Shown: one piece after another, positions 42,018-51,840 of the stretch
Position numbering within the stretch: position 1 is the stretch's first letter
Layout of the letters: the number at the start of each line of letters is the position of its first letter
From: Epithemia pelagica
Taxonomy: Eukaryota; Bacillariophyta; Bacillariophyceae; Surirellales; Surirellaceae
DNA: 64,000 nucleotides
Direction: 5' to 3'
NCBI GenBank assembly: GCA_946965045.2
Contig: OX337236.1
Span: forward strand, 3,286,001 to 3,350,000
Notes under the pieces: generated by a model
Told to the model about the DNA's origin: nothing
What the model saw: only the letters and a program-made list of their open reading frames with translations
The model's database searches: none
Position numbers and translations under genes: made by a program

Positions 42018-43226
42018 ATGACAACGACACTGAAAGAACAAGCATGGCAGTCGGGTCTTGCCCTGTTAGACGAGACACCTGAATGGAATGAAAACGACTG
42101 GCCACCTCTCGAAGGTGGATGGCGTTCGTGTCATGCTACGGTCGTACTCGATCACCCCGATACGGCCAGCAACGACAACAACAACAATAACAACAGGAGA
42201 CAAACGGTTGTCTTGATGGGAGGAAATCAACAACGCCGAGGTGTCACCAAATCCGTTCTTGTATTGAACTTAGCAGACCCAGACAGGCAATGGCAAGAAG
42301 GGCCACCCATGAACAAGAGTCGTGAAGGACATGCCGCTGTTGTTTGCAACGGAGGTGTTTATGTTGTTGGAGGAGACGACAGTATTTTTACATGTTTGAA
42401 TTGCATCGAAAGAATCGATTCCAATGATTTGCTGCAATCATCTACAACAAACAGCAACACACATGAGCGTCATTGGACGACATTAAACTGTCGTTTATCA
42501 GCGGAACGAGTGGGATGTTGTGCTGTTGCGGTGCATAATCGATACATTGTTGTAATGGGTGGCTACAGCGATCATGATTTGTCGTCAGTGGATATTATAG
42601 ATACAAACAACCACACTGTCACTGCGGGACCAAGCATGACTATTCCTCGATCATTTTGTGCCAGTGCGGTTATTGGTCACCGCATCTTTGTCGTTGGAGG
42701 CCGAAACGGGTACGGCAATCTTGACTCGGTGGAGTATTTGGACGACACAACACCCTGGGACAGTGATGAGACAGAAAAGGAAACTGGCTTGACGTTCACT
42801 TCTTTCTCACCCACCTCTATCACTCATTCGGAGTTGAGGCTTTCCGAACTTCGAGGTTCCTGTGCAATGGTTGCTGTGGGATCGTGTCTGGTGGTGGCGG
42901 GTGGACAAGGCCATTCAACCGTGGAAGTCTTGGATACGCGCCGCAACCGCGTTTGGAATCTCCCACCATTGGATAATCACCGCCACGGCTGCAGTGTAGT
43001 GACTGTTGCCAATCAAGTTGCCGTGGTTGGTGGATATCGCAATCCTACCTGTGCGACATTCCCATTAATGGACAAGAATACGTGGTGTTTTCGCCGTCTC
43101 TGTGAGCAGCAGCCCAACAGATGGTATCATTGTCGAGAAAGATCGGGTAAGGCTAACGGAGATGTCAATGTAACATCCTGGACCATCGTGACATCCATTC
43201 TTAAGCGATTAAAAACCAATACTTGA
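42018..43226 (+). CDS. kelch-repeat protein, copy 3 (402 aa, intact)
   Basis: MTTTLKEQAWQSGLALLDET start, poly-Asn linker (NNNNNN), six kelch units with GG doublets (VVLMGGNQ, VYVVGGDDS, IVVMGGYSD, IFVVGGRNG, LVVAGGQGH, VAVVGGYRN) and a CFRRLCEQQPNRW ending. The tail is KANGDVNVTSWTIVTSILKR, like copy 4. The only copy with a type-A upstream region of the 41.8-kb kind that is still intact. About 100 bp in unit 3 are identical to copy 2 and 85 bp in unit 5 to copy 1. Expected beta-propeller; partners unknown. Confidence 0.88.
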   Translation: MTTTLKEQAWQSGLALLDETPEWNENDWPPLEGGWRSCHATVVLDHPDTASNDNNNNNNRRQTVVLMGGNQQRRGVTKSVLVLNLADPDRQWQEGPPMNKSREGHAAVVCNGGVYVVGGDDSIFTCLNCIERIDSNDLLQSSTTNSNTHERHWTTLNCRLSAERVGCCAVAVHNRYIVVMGGYSDHDLSSVDIIDTNNHTVTAGPSMTIPRSFCASAVIGHRIFVVGGRNGYGNLDSVEYLDDTTPWDSDETEKETGLTFTSFSPTSITHSELRLSELRGSCAMVAVGSCLVVAGGQGHSTVEVLDTRRNRVWNLPPLDNHRHGCSVVTVANQVAVVGGYRNPTCATFPLMDKNTWCFRRLCEQQPNRWYHCRERSGKANGDVNVTSWTIVTSILKRLKTNT

Positions 43227-43846
43227 TGGAGGATGGAACTTGAAATGTACGGCCACAAACTTTATCATGACCATGGAGATCGTGTCCATCCTAAGTGTCC
43301 ATCTTTAGTTAAGTTGTCAATCAAACAGGTTAATGAAAAGCTCTAAATCACTGTACCTATACGGAGTGGCTTGCTACGTCGAAAAAGACATTACTCTAGA
43401 CCGGTTTCAAAGAGCAACTCCTAGTTTGGTCGGATCCATCCACCATGATCAGCTATCCGTGTACTATATAATGAGATGTTACAGCGTCGGCCATGGCACT
43501 GCTGTCCGCTGCAAACCTGCGGATATCTGGCAACCACTTTTGGGTGGATGGCCATGGTACTGTTCCCTCTCTGTGCTGTTGAAAACTCTCTGGCCTTGAT
43601 CAGAAGGAATCATCTTTCAACGGAAGATGGCGGTCTTTCATGGTCTCGTTGCATATTTTAGACAAAAAAGAGCAACCTGAATTGTGTCTCTTCAAGTGAT
43701 GGCATATAACGAACAAGTGACCTTTCGACCATGACCTGATAGTTGTGGGACGCAGTCGGTGGGGCCATGGATTGGTAGAAATGGCTGGATCCGACAGCCA
43801 ACACACTTTGTCTTCGTTTAGTTTCCATTGCGAACGCAGCAGTGAA

Positions 43847-44014
43847 GGGTCGTCGTCGATTCCTCTTCCTTGGTGTCAATGTCTCGTTGTGGAGCAACCA
43901 ATCCGTCGACGCGGTACAAATATTGGTTTATCGTGGGTCGTCGTCGATTCCTCTTCCTTGGTGTCAATGTCTCGTTGTGGAGCAACCAATCCGTCGACGC
44001 GGTACAAATATTGG
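43847..44014. repeat. 88-bp-period tandem duplication
   Basis: An 80-bp unit beginning GGGTCGTCGTCGATTCCTCT at 43847 recurs at 43935, separated by TTTATCGT. The paralogous block near 22915 has one copy only. Confidence 0.9.
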
Positions 44015-44531
44015 TGGTGCTACGATTCCCAAGACTGTGCTTCTGGTGGACCTTGGTCCAACAAGGCAACTGTTTTGGAAGTCGTCATTTGATCCACCCA
44101 TTGTGGTGATGCATCGATCGACCTGTTTGTATGCGACGATTGTTCTTCTTGTTATTTAGTTGCTATTGGTGGATCAGAATCGTGATTTTTCACTTCTTGT
44201 CGTGATCCTTGATGAAAGAGACGGACGATTGTTCTAGTTGGTGTTGTTCGGATGGGTCAAGGCAAATCTTGTTGTCACTGTTGTCCACTTCTGAGGGTTC
44301 TTCGTGGAAATCGAGCATGGGTGGTTGCTGCTTCTGTACTTTTGTTTTGTTATTGGGCGTGGAAGTGGGGAAACCGAGTTTTACACCACCGCTCCACCAC
44401 GACAATATTTGTATCTCGAACTAAGCAGCAGACTCAGCAAGCGACAAAAAGCACAAGAGAGACTATACGACAAACTCCCCCAACAAAGCCTTGTCACGAG
44501 CAGGACAGGAATGTTGATTGATTGTTCATTG

Positions 44532-44954
44532 TCAAGTCTGGTTTCTCTTACTTGTCGTGAAATCCTCATCTGGTGTGGCTCTTTTTTGGCTGTTGGTCGT
44601 TTTGCCGGAACCTCTGACACACAAAACTCTTGTACGTTCTCGACGCCAGGTGGATCCACGCGACGACTCCCCCGGTCCACCTTTTGTTTCTTGCACTCTT
44701 GTGGTTTTCAATCGAGACAACAACACCACCCATTGGCAAATGTAGCACCGGTCCTGACACCCACCTTGGCGAGCGGAGGCCATTGAACCAGTGCCATATG
44801 CGTCTGCCACAATAAGTGGACCACATGCGCGAGCATTACTGACTACCGGCGCGACGACGGCACGAGACGGTTTTGCCTCTCCCAAAAAGATGATGATTGA
44901 TGGAGTCGGTATCAAAACTGACATAGGAGACCAACCTTTGCCGTCCAACCACAT
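44532..44954 (-). pseudogene. minus-strand coding trace (unknown family), unit 4
   Basis: 140 open codons with WLDGKGWSPMSVLIPTPSII, FLGEAKPSRAVVAPVVSNAR, ACGPLIVADAYGTGSMASAR and QGGCQDRCYICQW. This N-terminal part is conserved with the frameshifted copy at 23493-23916; the second half is polar and less convincing. Further minus-strand words follow downstream (LDFHEEPSEVDNSDNKICLD, ~44330-44250). It could be one exon of a gene facing away from the kelch gene. Unrecognised. Confidence 0.35.
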
Positions 44955-45310
44955 CCACGTGACATTCTCGAAAGACGAATGCAGGCATCTGGTGCGAGCT
45001 AATGCAACACGGGAAGCGAGTCACAATGGGATGAATGGCATGTTCCTTCTGGTCCATCATGTCGTCGGATTCTTGTTTTTGTGCAGTTGTACTTGTGGCC
45101 TTACTTCCTTCACTATATACCCGATGCATTCGAATCATTGGATCAAGAGAAGACCACTCTCTCTGTTGTTGTTTGTTGTCGTTGTTGTGAGCAGTCTGTA
45201 GGACCAAAGGGAAGAATGGTAGCGCGGACGAGATGACTCAGAAACTAGGGATATCTACCCAGTGGATGTTGGATTGTCAATCTGTGGACGTCTTCATCAT
45301 CAATCATAAG

Positions 45311-45538
45311 AGGACCTCTTCATCACAGTTTGGGATCTCTCGCTCTCCCATGTCGTATCCAAATAATGCAGCAAAAGATATAAGTCTTATATTGCATCAG
45401 CAAAAGATACTTTTCATGAAATCTATGTGCGATTGATTGCCCTTCACCATCGACGAGCGCACGACCACAGACGCTCCACGCAAAAAAGCTCGCTGCAAAT
45501 ATCCTCGCGTGCTGTCATTTCTCGTCGACACCGTGACC
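45311..45538 (+). promoter_or_regulatory. type-B kelch upstream region (copy 4)
   Basis: AGGACCTCTTCATCACA, ATGAAATCTATGTGCGATTG and TCATTTCTCGTCGACACCGT before the ATG; a 50-bp AAGATA-rich insertion distinguishes it from copies 1 and 8. Confidence 0.5.
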
Positions 45539-46753
45539 ATGACGACGACATTGAAAGAACAAGCATGGCAGTCGGACCTTGTTTTGTTAGACGAGACACC
45601 TGAATGGAATTTCGACGACTGGCCTCCTCTTGAGGGTGGATGGCGTTCGTCTCATGCAACAGTCGTACTTGACCATCCCGATACGGAAAACGATAGCAAC
45701 AACAGGGCGCAGACGGTCGTCGTGTTGGGCGGATACCAGACAGTTCAAGGCGCGCTCGATTCCATCCTTGTATTAAATTTGGCAGAATCAACCAAGCAGT
45801 GGCGAGAAGGGCCACGCATGAACCAGAAACGTTCTGGACATGCCACTGTTGTGTGCAACGGTGGCGTCTACGTCATGGGAGGCTACAATGGAAGCTCAGT
45901 ATTTGATTGTATCGAACGAATTGACGAAAAGGATTTGCTGCTATCACCTTTAACAACAAACATCATCACACATGCGAGTAATTGGACGACATTAACTTGT
46001 CGATTATCAACGCAACGATGGGGATGTTGTGCTGTCGCGGTGCACAACCGATATATTGTTACGATGGGTGGCTACAACGGTCGTAATTTGTCGTCAGTGG
46101 ATATTATAGATACAAACAACCACACTGTGATTGAGGGACCATCCATGACTGTTAAACGACAATTATGTGCCAGTGCGGTCATTGGTCACCGCATCTTTGT
46201 CGTTGGAGGTCATAACGATAATGGCAATCTTGACTCGGTGGAGTATTTGGACTATGCAACACCCTGTGACAATGATGCGACAAAGAAGGAGAAAGGCTCG
46301 ACGTTCATATCTTTCTCGTCCGCTTGGATCACTCAGTCGGAGTTGAGGCTTTCCAATGCACGAAGTCGTTATGCAATGGTTGCCGTTGGATCTTGTCTGA
46401 CTGTGGCGGGAGGATGGGACAATTCAACCGTGGAAGTTTTGGATACGCACCGCAACCGCGTGTGGAATCTCCCACCATTCGGAAATGACCGCATTGGCTG
46501 CAGTATGGTGACTGTTGCCAATCAAGTTACCGTGATTGGTGGATATCGCAATCCTTCATGTGCAACATTACCACTACTGGATAGGAATTCGTGGTGTTTT
46601 CGACGACTCTGTGAGCATCCTAGGAACGAATGGTATCACTGTTTAGAAAGATCGGGTAACGGAAATGTTAATGTATCTTCCCGCACCATCTCGACGTCCA
46701 CTCTGAAACGATTGAGGACAAATGACCAATGCATGATGGAGGATGGTACTTGA
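45539..46753 (+). CDS. kelch-repeat protein, copy 4 (404 aa, intact)
   Basis: MTTTLKEQAWQSDLVLLDET start; shorter linker (NDSNNRAQ); six kelch units (VVVLGGYQ, VYVMGGYNG, IVTMGGYNG, IFVVGGHND, LTVAGGWDN, VTVIGGYRN); ending CFRRLCEHPRNEW and a tail ending CMMEDGT. Units 1-2 are almost identical to copy 1 for about 280 bp, while unit 5 and the tail are closer to copies 3 and 5. The type-B upstream region and the block before it are also shared with copy 1, so the two arose by a duplication of about 3.2 kb. Confidence 0.88.
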   Translation: MTTTLKEQAWQSDLVLLDETPEWNFDDWPPLEGGWRSSHATVVLDHPDTENDSNNRAQTVVVLGGYQTVQGALDSILVLNLAESTKQWREGPRMNQKRSGHATVVCNGGVYVMGGYNGSSVFDCIERIDEKDLLLSPLTTNIITHASNWTTLTCRLSTQRWGCCAVAVHNRYIVTMGGYNGRNLSSVDIIDTNNHTVIEGPSMTVKRQLCASAVIGHRIFVVGGHNDNGNLDSVEYLDYATPCDNDATKKEKGSTFISFSSAWITQSELRLSNARSRYAMVAVGSCLTVAGGWDNSTVEVLDTHRNRVWNLPPFGNDRIGCSMVTVANQVTVIGGYRNPSCATLPLLDRNSWCFRRLCEHPRNEWYHCLERSGNGNVNVSSRTISTSTLKRLRTNDQCMMEDGT

Positions 46754-49210
46754 AATGTGCAACAAGTTGCACGGCCATGAGCTTGCCAACGATATCCTGA
46801 CCATTATACTCTCGTACAAAACAGGGATCGTGTCCATCTTAGTTACGTTGTGAATCATATAAGCTCTATATGACGATAACTATACAGGATAAAAGACATT
46901 ACTCTAAACTTTTTTCATAGAGCAACTCCTAGTATGGTTTGAAGTTACCACCTTGTATAGAAGATGATCGCACATGAATTTCCTTCTGATGCTATGGCGT
47001 TTGTGGCAGTCGAATCCATCCGCCATGATCAGCAATCGTGTTGTAGATAATGAGATGTAACAGCGTCCGCCATGACACTGCTGTCCTCTGCAAACCTACG
47101 GATATCGATCCAGCGATGAGACAGCGATGGGTAGGAGAGGAGCACAAAGAGGAGCACGACTCCGACATGGACAAAATGGGTGGATCGACATTTCCTTTCC
47201 AGCAGGAGGAGAAGGACGAGAGGGTGAAGCCATGTTGGCCCTGTTGTTGGCTTCTGCCGGTTCTTCGAGGACCGTGTAATGATTGAAAGCCATGGACGAC
47301 GATGCTCTGGAGTCTGAAGGGCAGGTTCACACGTGGAAGTCGACGAGGCTTCATTGACGAAGGCTATCTTGTTTTGGTTGGTTGGTTGGTTGGTTGGTGG
47401 AGAAGAACGGGTCATGTTTGCCTTCGCTATTGCCATGGATTGTGGTTGTCGTTTGTCTAGATGGTCCATGTTCCCTTTGTTGCGTCGTTGTGATGCTCGT
47501 GGATTGCCATGCGACCACTTTGCAAAACCCAATTTGGGGCCTAAACACGTTGCAGCATGGCCACGTAATCGCACCGTTGCACTTTTCGCTCTTCTCCTGC
47601 ATACAACATAAACTAGTCATACTGTGGTGTTTCATTGGTTCAAGTCAACAGTTTGAGCATAGTATTGGCCAACTCGGTATACCAAACGACATGATGCGCT
47701 TGAGAGTATTGGAAAGTTTGGCTGGTAGCTTCTAAGATGCATCCTTTTTCTCTCCACCTGCACTTTGAATCCGGATAGCATTGTGATTCTTGTGAGTGAA
47801 TCGGCTATTTCCAAAAGGCGTCTACCGAGGTCGACAACGCGTAAGGACACACAGTCGCCACGAAAGCTCCGGACTGTTGGACCATACGGAATAGCCAGTT
47901 CGAGACAGGAATCAAGAGAGTGCAAATCTCTGCAGTTTTCTTGTGCGACATGTTAGTTCTGAGTTGTTTGATATTGCCTCCCAATCGCGAACCACCTGTG
48001 ATCGTGATACTTTGATTTCCATCTTATATGCTTTGGTTGCTCGTGGCTGACGACACAGCATTGTTGGTGAAAGACACACCATCTGGTACCAACCAGAAGT
48101 TGGGGCCATGTTGCTGCAAGGCGGAAGAGGAACATGGTTCCATGTGGTGGTGGGAGTCATTGGTTCGGTGCAACAGTGCCACTTGCAAGTACCAGAGTGT
48201 TGGTGTGGATGTTGCCGGTTGCCAGTTGTTGTGGTTTGGGTGTTGAGACTTTGTCGTTGTATCTCAAATGGTCCTGCTACAATTGTCTGGTGGCTGGGCC
48301 ATCGTCGTCGTGCTAGTTGTTATGGTTGCTTGATGTAGCCAGGGAAGAGCTTGACTCGTGGTGGCCGTTGTAGGGAGGTGCCTTGTTGGTGTGGTTGTTC
48401 ATGTCTGGTGATTGGTGGAAGCAACATCCCCACTCGTTGTTCTACATTCCTGACATGTGCACCACGGCCAAATCGGACGTCAGGTCAGCGAGACGTTTTA
48501 CCTGGAACACGGCAAACTCAAAGGTTAAGTGATGATTGTCCGTCAGAACACCAAACCGCGCGGTGGAACCTGACCAATTCGACTACGCAATGTGAGATAT
48601 TGGCCATCTTGCTTCTTCTGGGCGATAAAGAGAGCGGCGTAGCATCCCAATTCCCGACTGTCGCAAGGTCTTGAGTGGCATTCAATCGTGCCACAATGTG
48701 GGACGTTGAGATTTTGTCATTGTCTCTTCAAGGTCCTGCTGCTATTGTCTTGAGGCAGAGCCGTAGTCGTCATCATCCTGCTAGTCATCATGGTTGCTTG
48801 ATGAAGCCAGGGAAGAGCTTGACTCATGATGGTCGTTGTAGGGAGGGGAGGTGCCTTGTTGGTGTGTGGTTATTGGTGGAAGCAACCTCACCACTCGTTG
48901 TTCTACCACAGCTGAGTGACCGTTGACCAAACTCGAGGCTTGTTCCAATCCTGTACATTCCTGACCCATCCGCAGATAGACCCGTCCACAATTGGATTTG
49001 TTCATTCCAAAGGCTGGTTTCTCTTAATTGTCGTGACAGAGGGGTCCTCATCTGGTTTGGCTGTGGGTCGTTTTGATGTAACATGTAACATGGCCTTCGG
49101 ATGAAACAATGCCTTTTGCCCAAATTCCTTATGCTACTAGTCAACGAGAAAGACATGAGGATGCTTCGACGCCTTGTTCTTTCGGATGTTGTCCATCGTT
49201 TGTTCAATGT
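46754..49210. other. spacer between kelch copies 4 and 5, repeat-rich
   Basis: No supportable gene. Holds a block like 22500 (ACAGCGTCCGCCATGACACT, 47061), a (TTGG)n run (47376-47398) and a local duplication: GCTTGATGTAGCCAGGGAAG at 48329 and GCTTGATGAAGCCAGGGAAG at 48795, each followed by about 80 similar bases. Confidence 0.5.
48311..48885. repeat. local imperfect duplication (about 110 bp, spaced ~465 bp)
   Basis: 48311-48425 and 48778-48885 share AGGGAAGAGCTTGACTC and GGTGCCTTGTTGGTGTG words, about 85-90 % alike by eye. Confidence 0.7.
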
Positions 49211-49354
49211 GCGATATCGTACGTACGACAGACGCTATTTGGGCTCCAGAGCTTCCACGTGTATTCTAAGAGTCCTGATGCTTCTATTATATTCTCTCTC
49301 GCAACAGCCGCAAACGCACTCCACATAAATTCAGCGGTCAAAACGTTTCGAAGC
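49211..49354 (+). promoter_or_regulatory. type-A' kelch upstream region (copy 5)
   Basis: CGTACGTACGACAGAC, GCCGCAAACGCACT, CACATAAATTCAGCGGTCAA then the ATG. Shared with the stub at 19292-19401, so copy 5 and the stub are sister copies. Confidence 0.55.
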
Positions 49355-50506
49355 ATGCCCACGACATTGAAAGAACAAGCATGGCAGTCGGGCCTTGTCC
49401 TGAAGAACGAGACAGCTGAATGGAATCAAAATCACTGGCCGCCTCTTGTGGGAGGAGCGCGAGAGTATCATACATCCGTCGTACTAAATCATCTCGATAC
49501 TGACAAAGATAGCAACAGCAAGAGACAAACGGTCGTCGTGTTGGGCGGATATCAAGCAGATCCAGGCAGTCTCGATTCCGTTCTGTTATTAAATCTGGCA
49601 GACCCAGACATGCAATGGCGAGAGGGTCCGCCCATGAACAAGAGTCGTGAAGGACATGCCGCTGTTGTGTGCAATGGCGGCATCTACGTGATTGGAGGAT
49701 TCAATATAGGATCTTTGGATTGCATGGAACGAATCGATGCCAAGGATATACTTCAATTATCTTTGACAACCAGCAGCACACACGAGATCCAATGGACGAC
49801 ATTGACATGTCGCTTATCAACGCAACGAAGAGGATGTTGTGCGGTTGCGGTTCACAACCGATACATCGTTGTAGTGGGTGGATGGGATGGAAGGCAAAGG
49901 TTGTCGTCAGTGGATATTATTGATACCAGGAACCACACCGTCACTGTGGGACCAAGCATGACTGTTCCACGACGATTTTGTACCAGCGCGTTTATTGGTC
50001 ACCGCATCTTTGTCGTTGGGGGCCAAAACGATGATGGCTATCTTGACTCGGTGGAGTATTTAGACCTTGCAAGGCCATGTGGCACTGAAAAGACAAAGGA
50101 GGACTCGGCTAATACATTCATCTCCTTCTCACCCACCTGGACCACTCATTCCGAGTTGCTTTCCATTGCACGAAGTTCTTGTGCAATGGTTGCCGTGGGA
50201 TCTTGTCTGGTGGTGGCGGGAGGATGGCGCAATTCAACCGTGGAAGTCTTGGATACGCACCGCAACCGCGTTTGGAATCTCCCACCATTTGGAAATCACC
50301 GCGATGGCTGCTCTATGGTGACTGTTGCCAATCAACTTGCCGTGATTGGTGGACGTCGGAATCCTTCATGTGCAACATTACCACTAATGGATCGGAATTC
50401 GTGGTGTTTTCGCCGTCTCTGTGAACAGCAACTTAGCGGGTGGCATCTTTTTCGGGAAGGAATGGACATTTCGTCCTTCTCCACCTCGACATCAAAATCT
50501 GAATGA
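49355..50506 (+). CDS. kelch-repeat protein, copy 5 (383 aa, intact)
   Basis: MPTTLKEQAWQSGLVLKNET start, VGGAREYHTSVVLNH variant, six kelch units (VVVLGGYQ, IYVIGGFNI, IVVVGGWDG, IFVVGGQND, LVVAGGWRN, LAVIGGRRN), ending CFRRLCEQQLSGW and a short tail (MDISSFSTSTSKSE). About 145 bp in units 3-4 (49875-50018) are almost identical to copy 7 (59167-59310), and the GGAREYHTSVVLNHL segment is shared with copy 6. Confidence 0.88.
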   Translation: MPTTLKEQAWQSGLVLKNETAEWNQNHWPPLVGGAREYHTSVVLNHLDTDKDSNSKRQTVVVLGGYQADPGSLDSVLLLNLADPDMQWREGPPMNKSREGHAAVVCNGGIYVIGGFNIGSLDCMERIDAKDILQLSLTTSSTHEIQWTTLTCRLSTQRRGCCAVAVHNRYIVVVGGWDGRQRLSSVDIIDTRNHTVTVGPSMTVPRRFCTSAFIGHRIFVVGGQNDDGYLDSVEYLDLARPCGTEKTKEDSANTFISFSPTWTTHSELLSIARSSCAMVAVGSCLVVAGGWRNSTVEVLDTHRNRVWNLPPFGNHRDGCSMVTVANQLAVIGGRRNPSCATLPLMDRNSWCFRRLCEQQLSGWHLFREGMDISSFSTSTSKSE

Positions 50507-50820
50507 ACAATGACCAGTATGTACTAAAAGGCAAGGATGAAAGTTGAAATGGGCAACATATTGCATTGATGTCCTGCAAAAGGGGATACATTATATAGTG
50601 TAATCTTTTTGTTCTGAAACTATTGCTCTAGTGTTTGCATGGCATTGCAAACTATTGAGATATTCATGTACCATCGGTGTAGTAGAAATTAAATTGTGTG
50701 ACACAGCGTACGGCAGGGAACGTGATTTCTCGAAACGACGAAAGCCATGGATTATCGAGCGCTTTGCTTTGTGTTGAGTGTTTCTGTCGTTGTGGCCTTT
50801 GTTTTGCCAGCCCCTTCGGA

Positions 50821-51111
50821 TTATGCAAAAGAAAAATCCGCTATTTTGGCTGGACTCCAAACTTCTATAAGAGTCACTGTGACTGCATGAATGGAATTCG
50901 TTCTATTCTCTGACGGAGCGACGATAATCCCCGCATTTGCTTGGACTGTAAAAGGACGTCGGGATTTGCCATGTGTATGACTAAAGTCAAGAGCAATGAC
51001 AGGACAATCTTCGCACACCCCTTCAATCACGGTATGGGGATCCAAACGACCCACCCTCTCCACTTCATGTTCGTTCAATTCTTGTTCCAAATCTTTTGGA
51101 ATGAATCCCAA
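50821..51111 (-). pseudogene. minus-strand coding trace (unknown family), 50.9 kb
   Basis: A coherent protein frame: GFIPKDLEQELNEHEVERVG, RLDPHTVIEGVCEDCPVIAL, DFSHTHGKSRRPFTVQANAG, IIVAPSENRTNSIHAVTVTL. It extends upstream in frame to about 51160 (SSIAQVCEGQYWYL), where TAG could be either a stop or a splice acceptor (CCAAGTAG). Not recognised. Confidence 0.4.
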
Positions 51112-51559
51112 GTACCAATATTGACCTTCGCAAACTTGTGCAATCGAACTGGATACTGACTACTTGGCATTTGCTGAAGGTTCTTGGATATTACGTGTCT
51201 ACCAAGGACTGCACATGCCAGCAATAATGGAAATCGGAGACGATGCACGACGACGTTCCACAGAGATGCCTTGCACTGGTACCGACGGGAGGACAAACCT
51301 TTGTTGTCTAACCATCCAAGTTACATTTCAAGCAGTCGATGGTGACTCATCGTCAATCATTGGATTGAAGACGATTCGACAGAGGACGAGCCATGGGCAA
51401 AGATGCGGACAACATTGAGAAAAGAGAGATTTGTCGTTTCCCAATGAGAGAATGAGTCGAGGCCTCGTCTGCGGCCTGCTTGGCCATCGTCAACATCCGT
51501 TGTTGCAGTTGAAGCAAGGTAAGGTTGGTACAGCATGTCGATCGGCCGGTATACACCAA

Positions 51560-51840
51560 CTCACCATTCCGACAAGAAAGGTTCCATCGCTTCGCGACTT
51601 CGCGAAGAAACCGATGCAGCACGGATTATATGGCGCACCCGATGAGACAACAATTGCATGGCTTGTCCATGACTCGTGAGAAACGTCTTGCACTGGTTCG
51701 CCAGGTTACGAGCCCAAATTGAGGTGCCCATCCATTGCCAGTGCCACGGCTCCAGAATTCAGAACGGCAACAGCACGTAGTAGCCACCATTGGGTGTCAA
51801 TGGCAAGAATGACTCGTCCCCATCGAGACTTGTCGTATCT
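51560..51840 (-). pseudogene. minus-strand coding trace (unknown family), 51.7 kb
   Basis: Frames give RWGRVILAIDTQWWLLRAVA, VLNSGAVALAMDGHLNLG, then after a shift NQCKTFLTSHGQAMQLLSHR and VRHIIRAASVSSRSREAMEP. Composition is protein-like but interrupted; probably another remnant of a gene formerly paired with the kelch genes. Confidence 0.35.

Larger units (their letters stand above)
43227..45310. repeat. duplicated block upstream of kelch copy 4
   Basis: From about 43470 it is colinear with 22491-24249. Differences include an 88-bp tandem duplication (43847-44014) and short indels. 43227-43470 is unique spacer. Confidence 0.7.
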
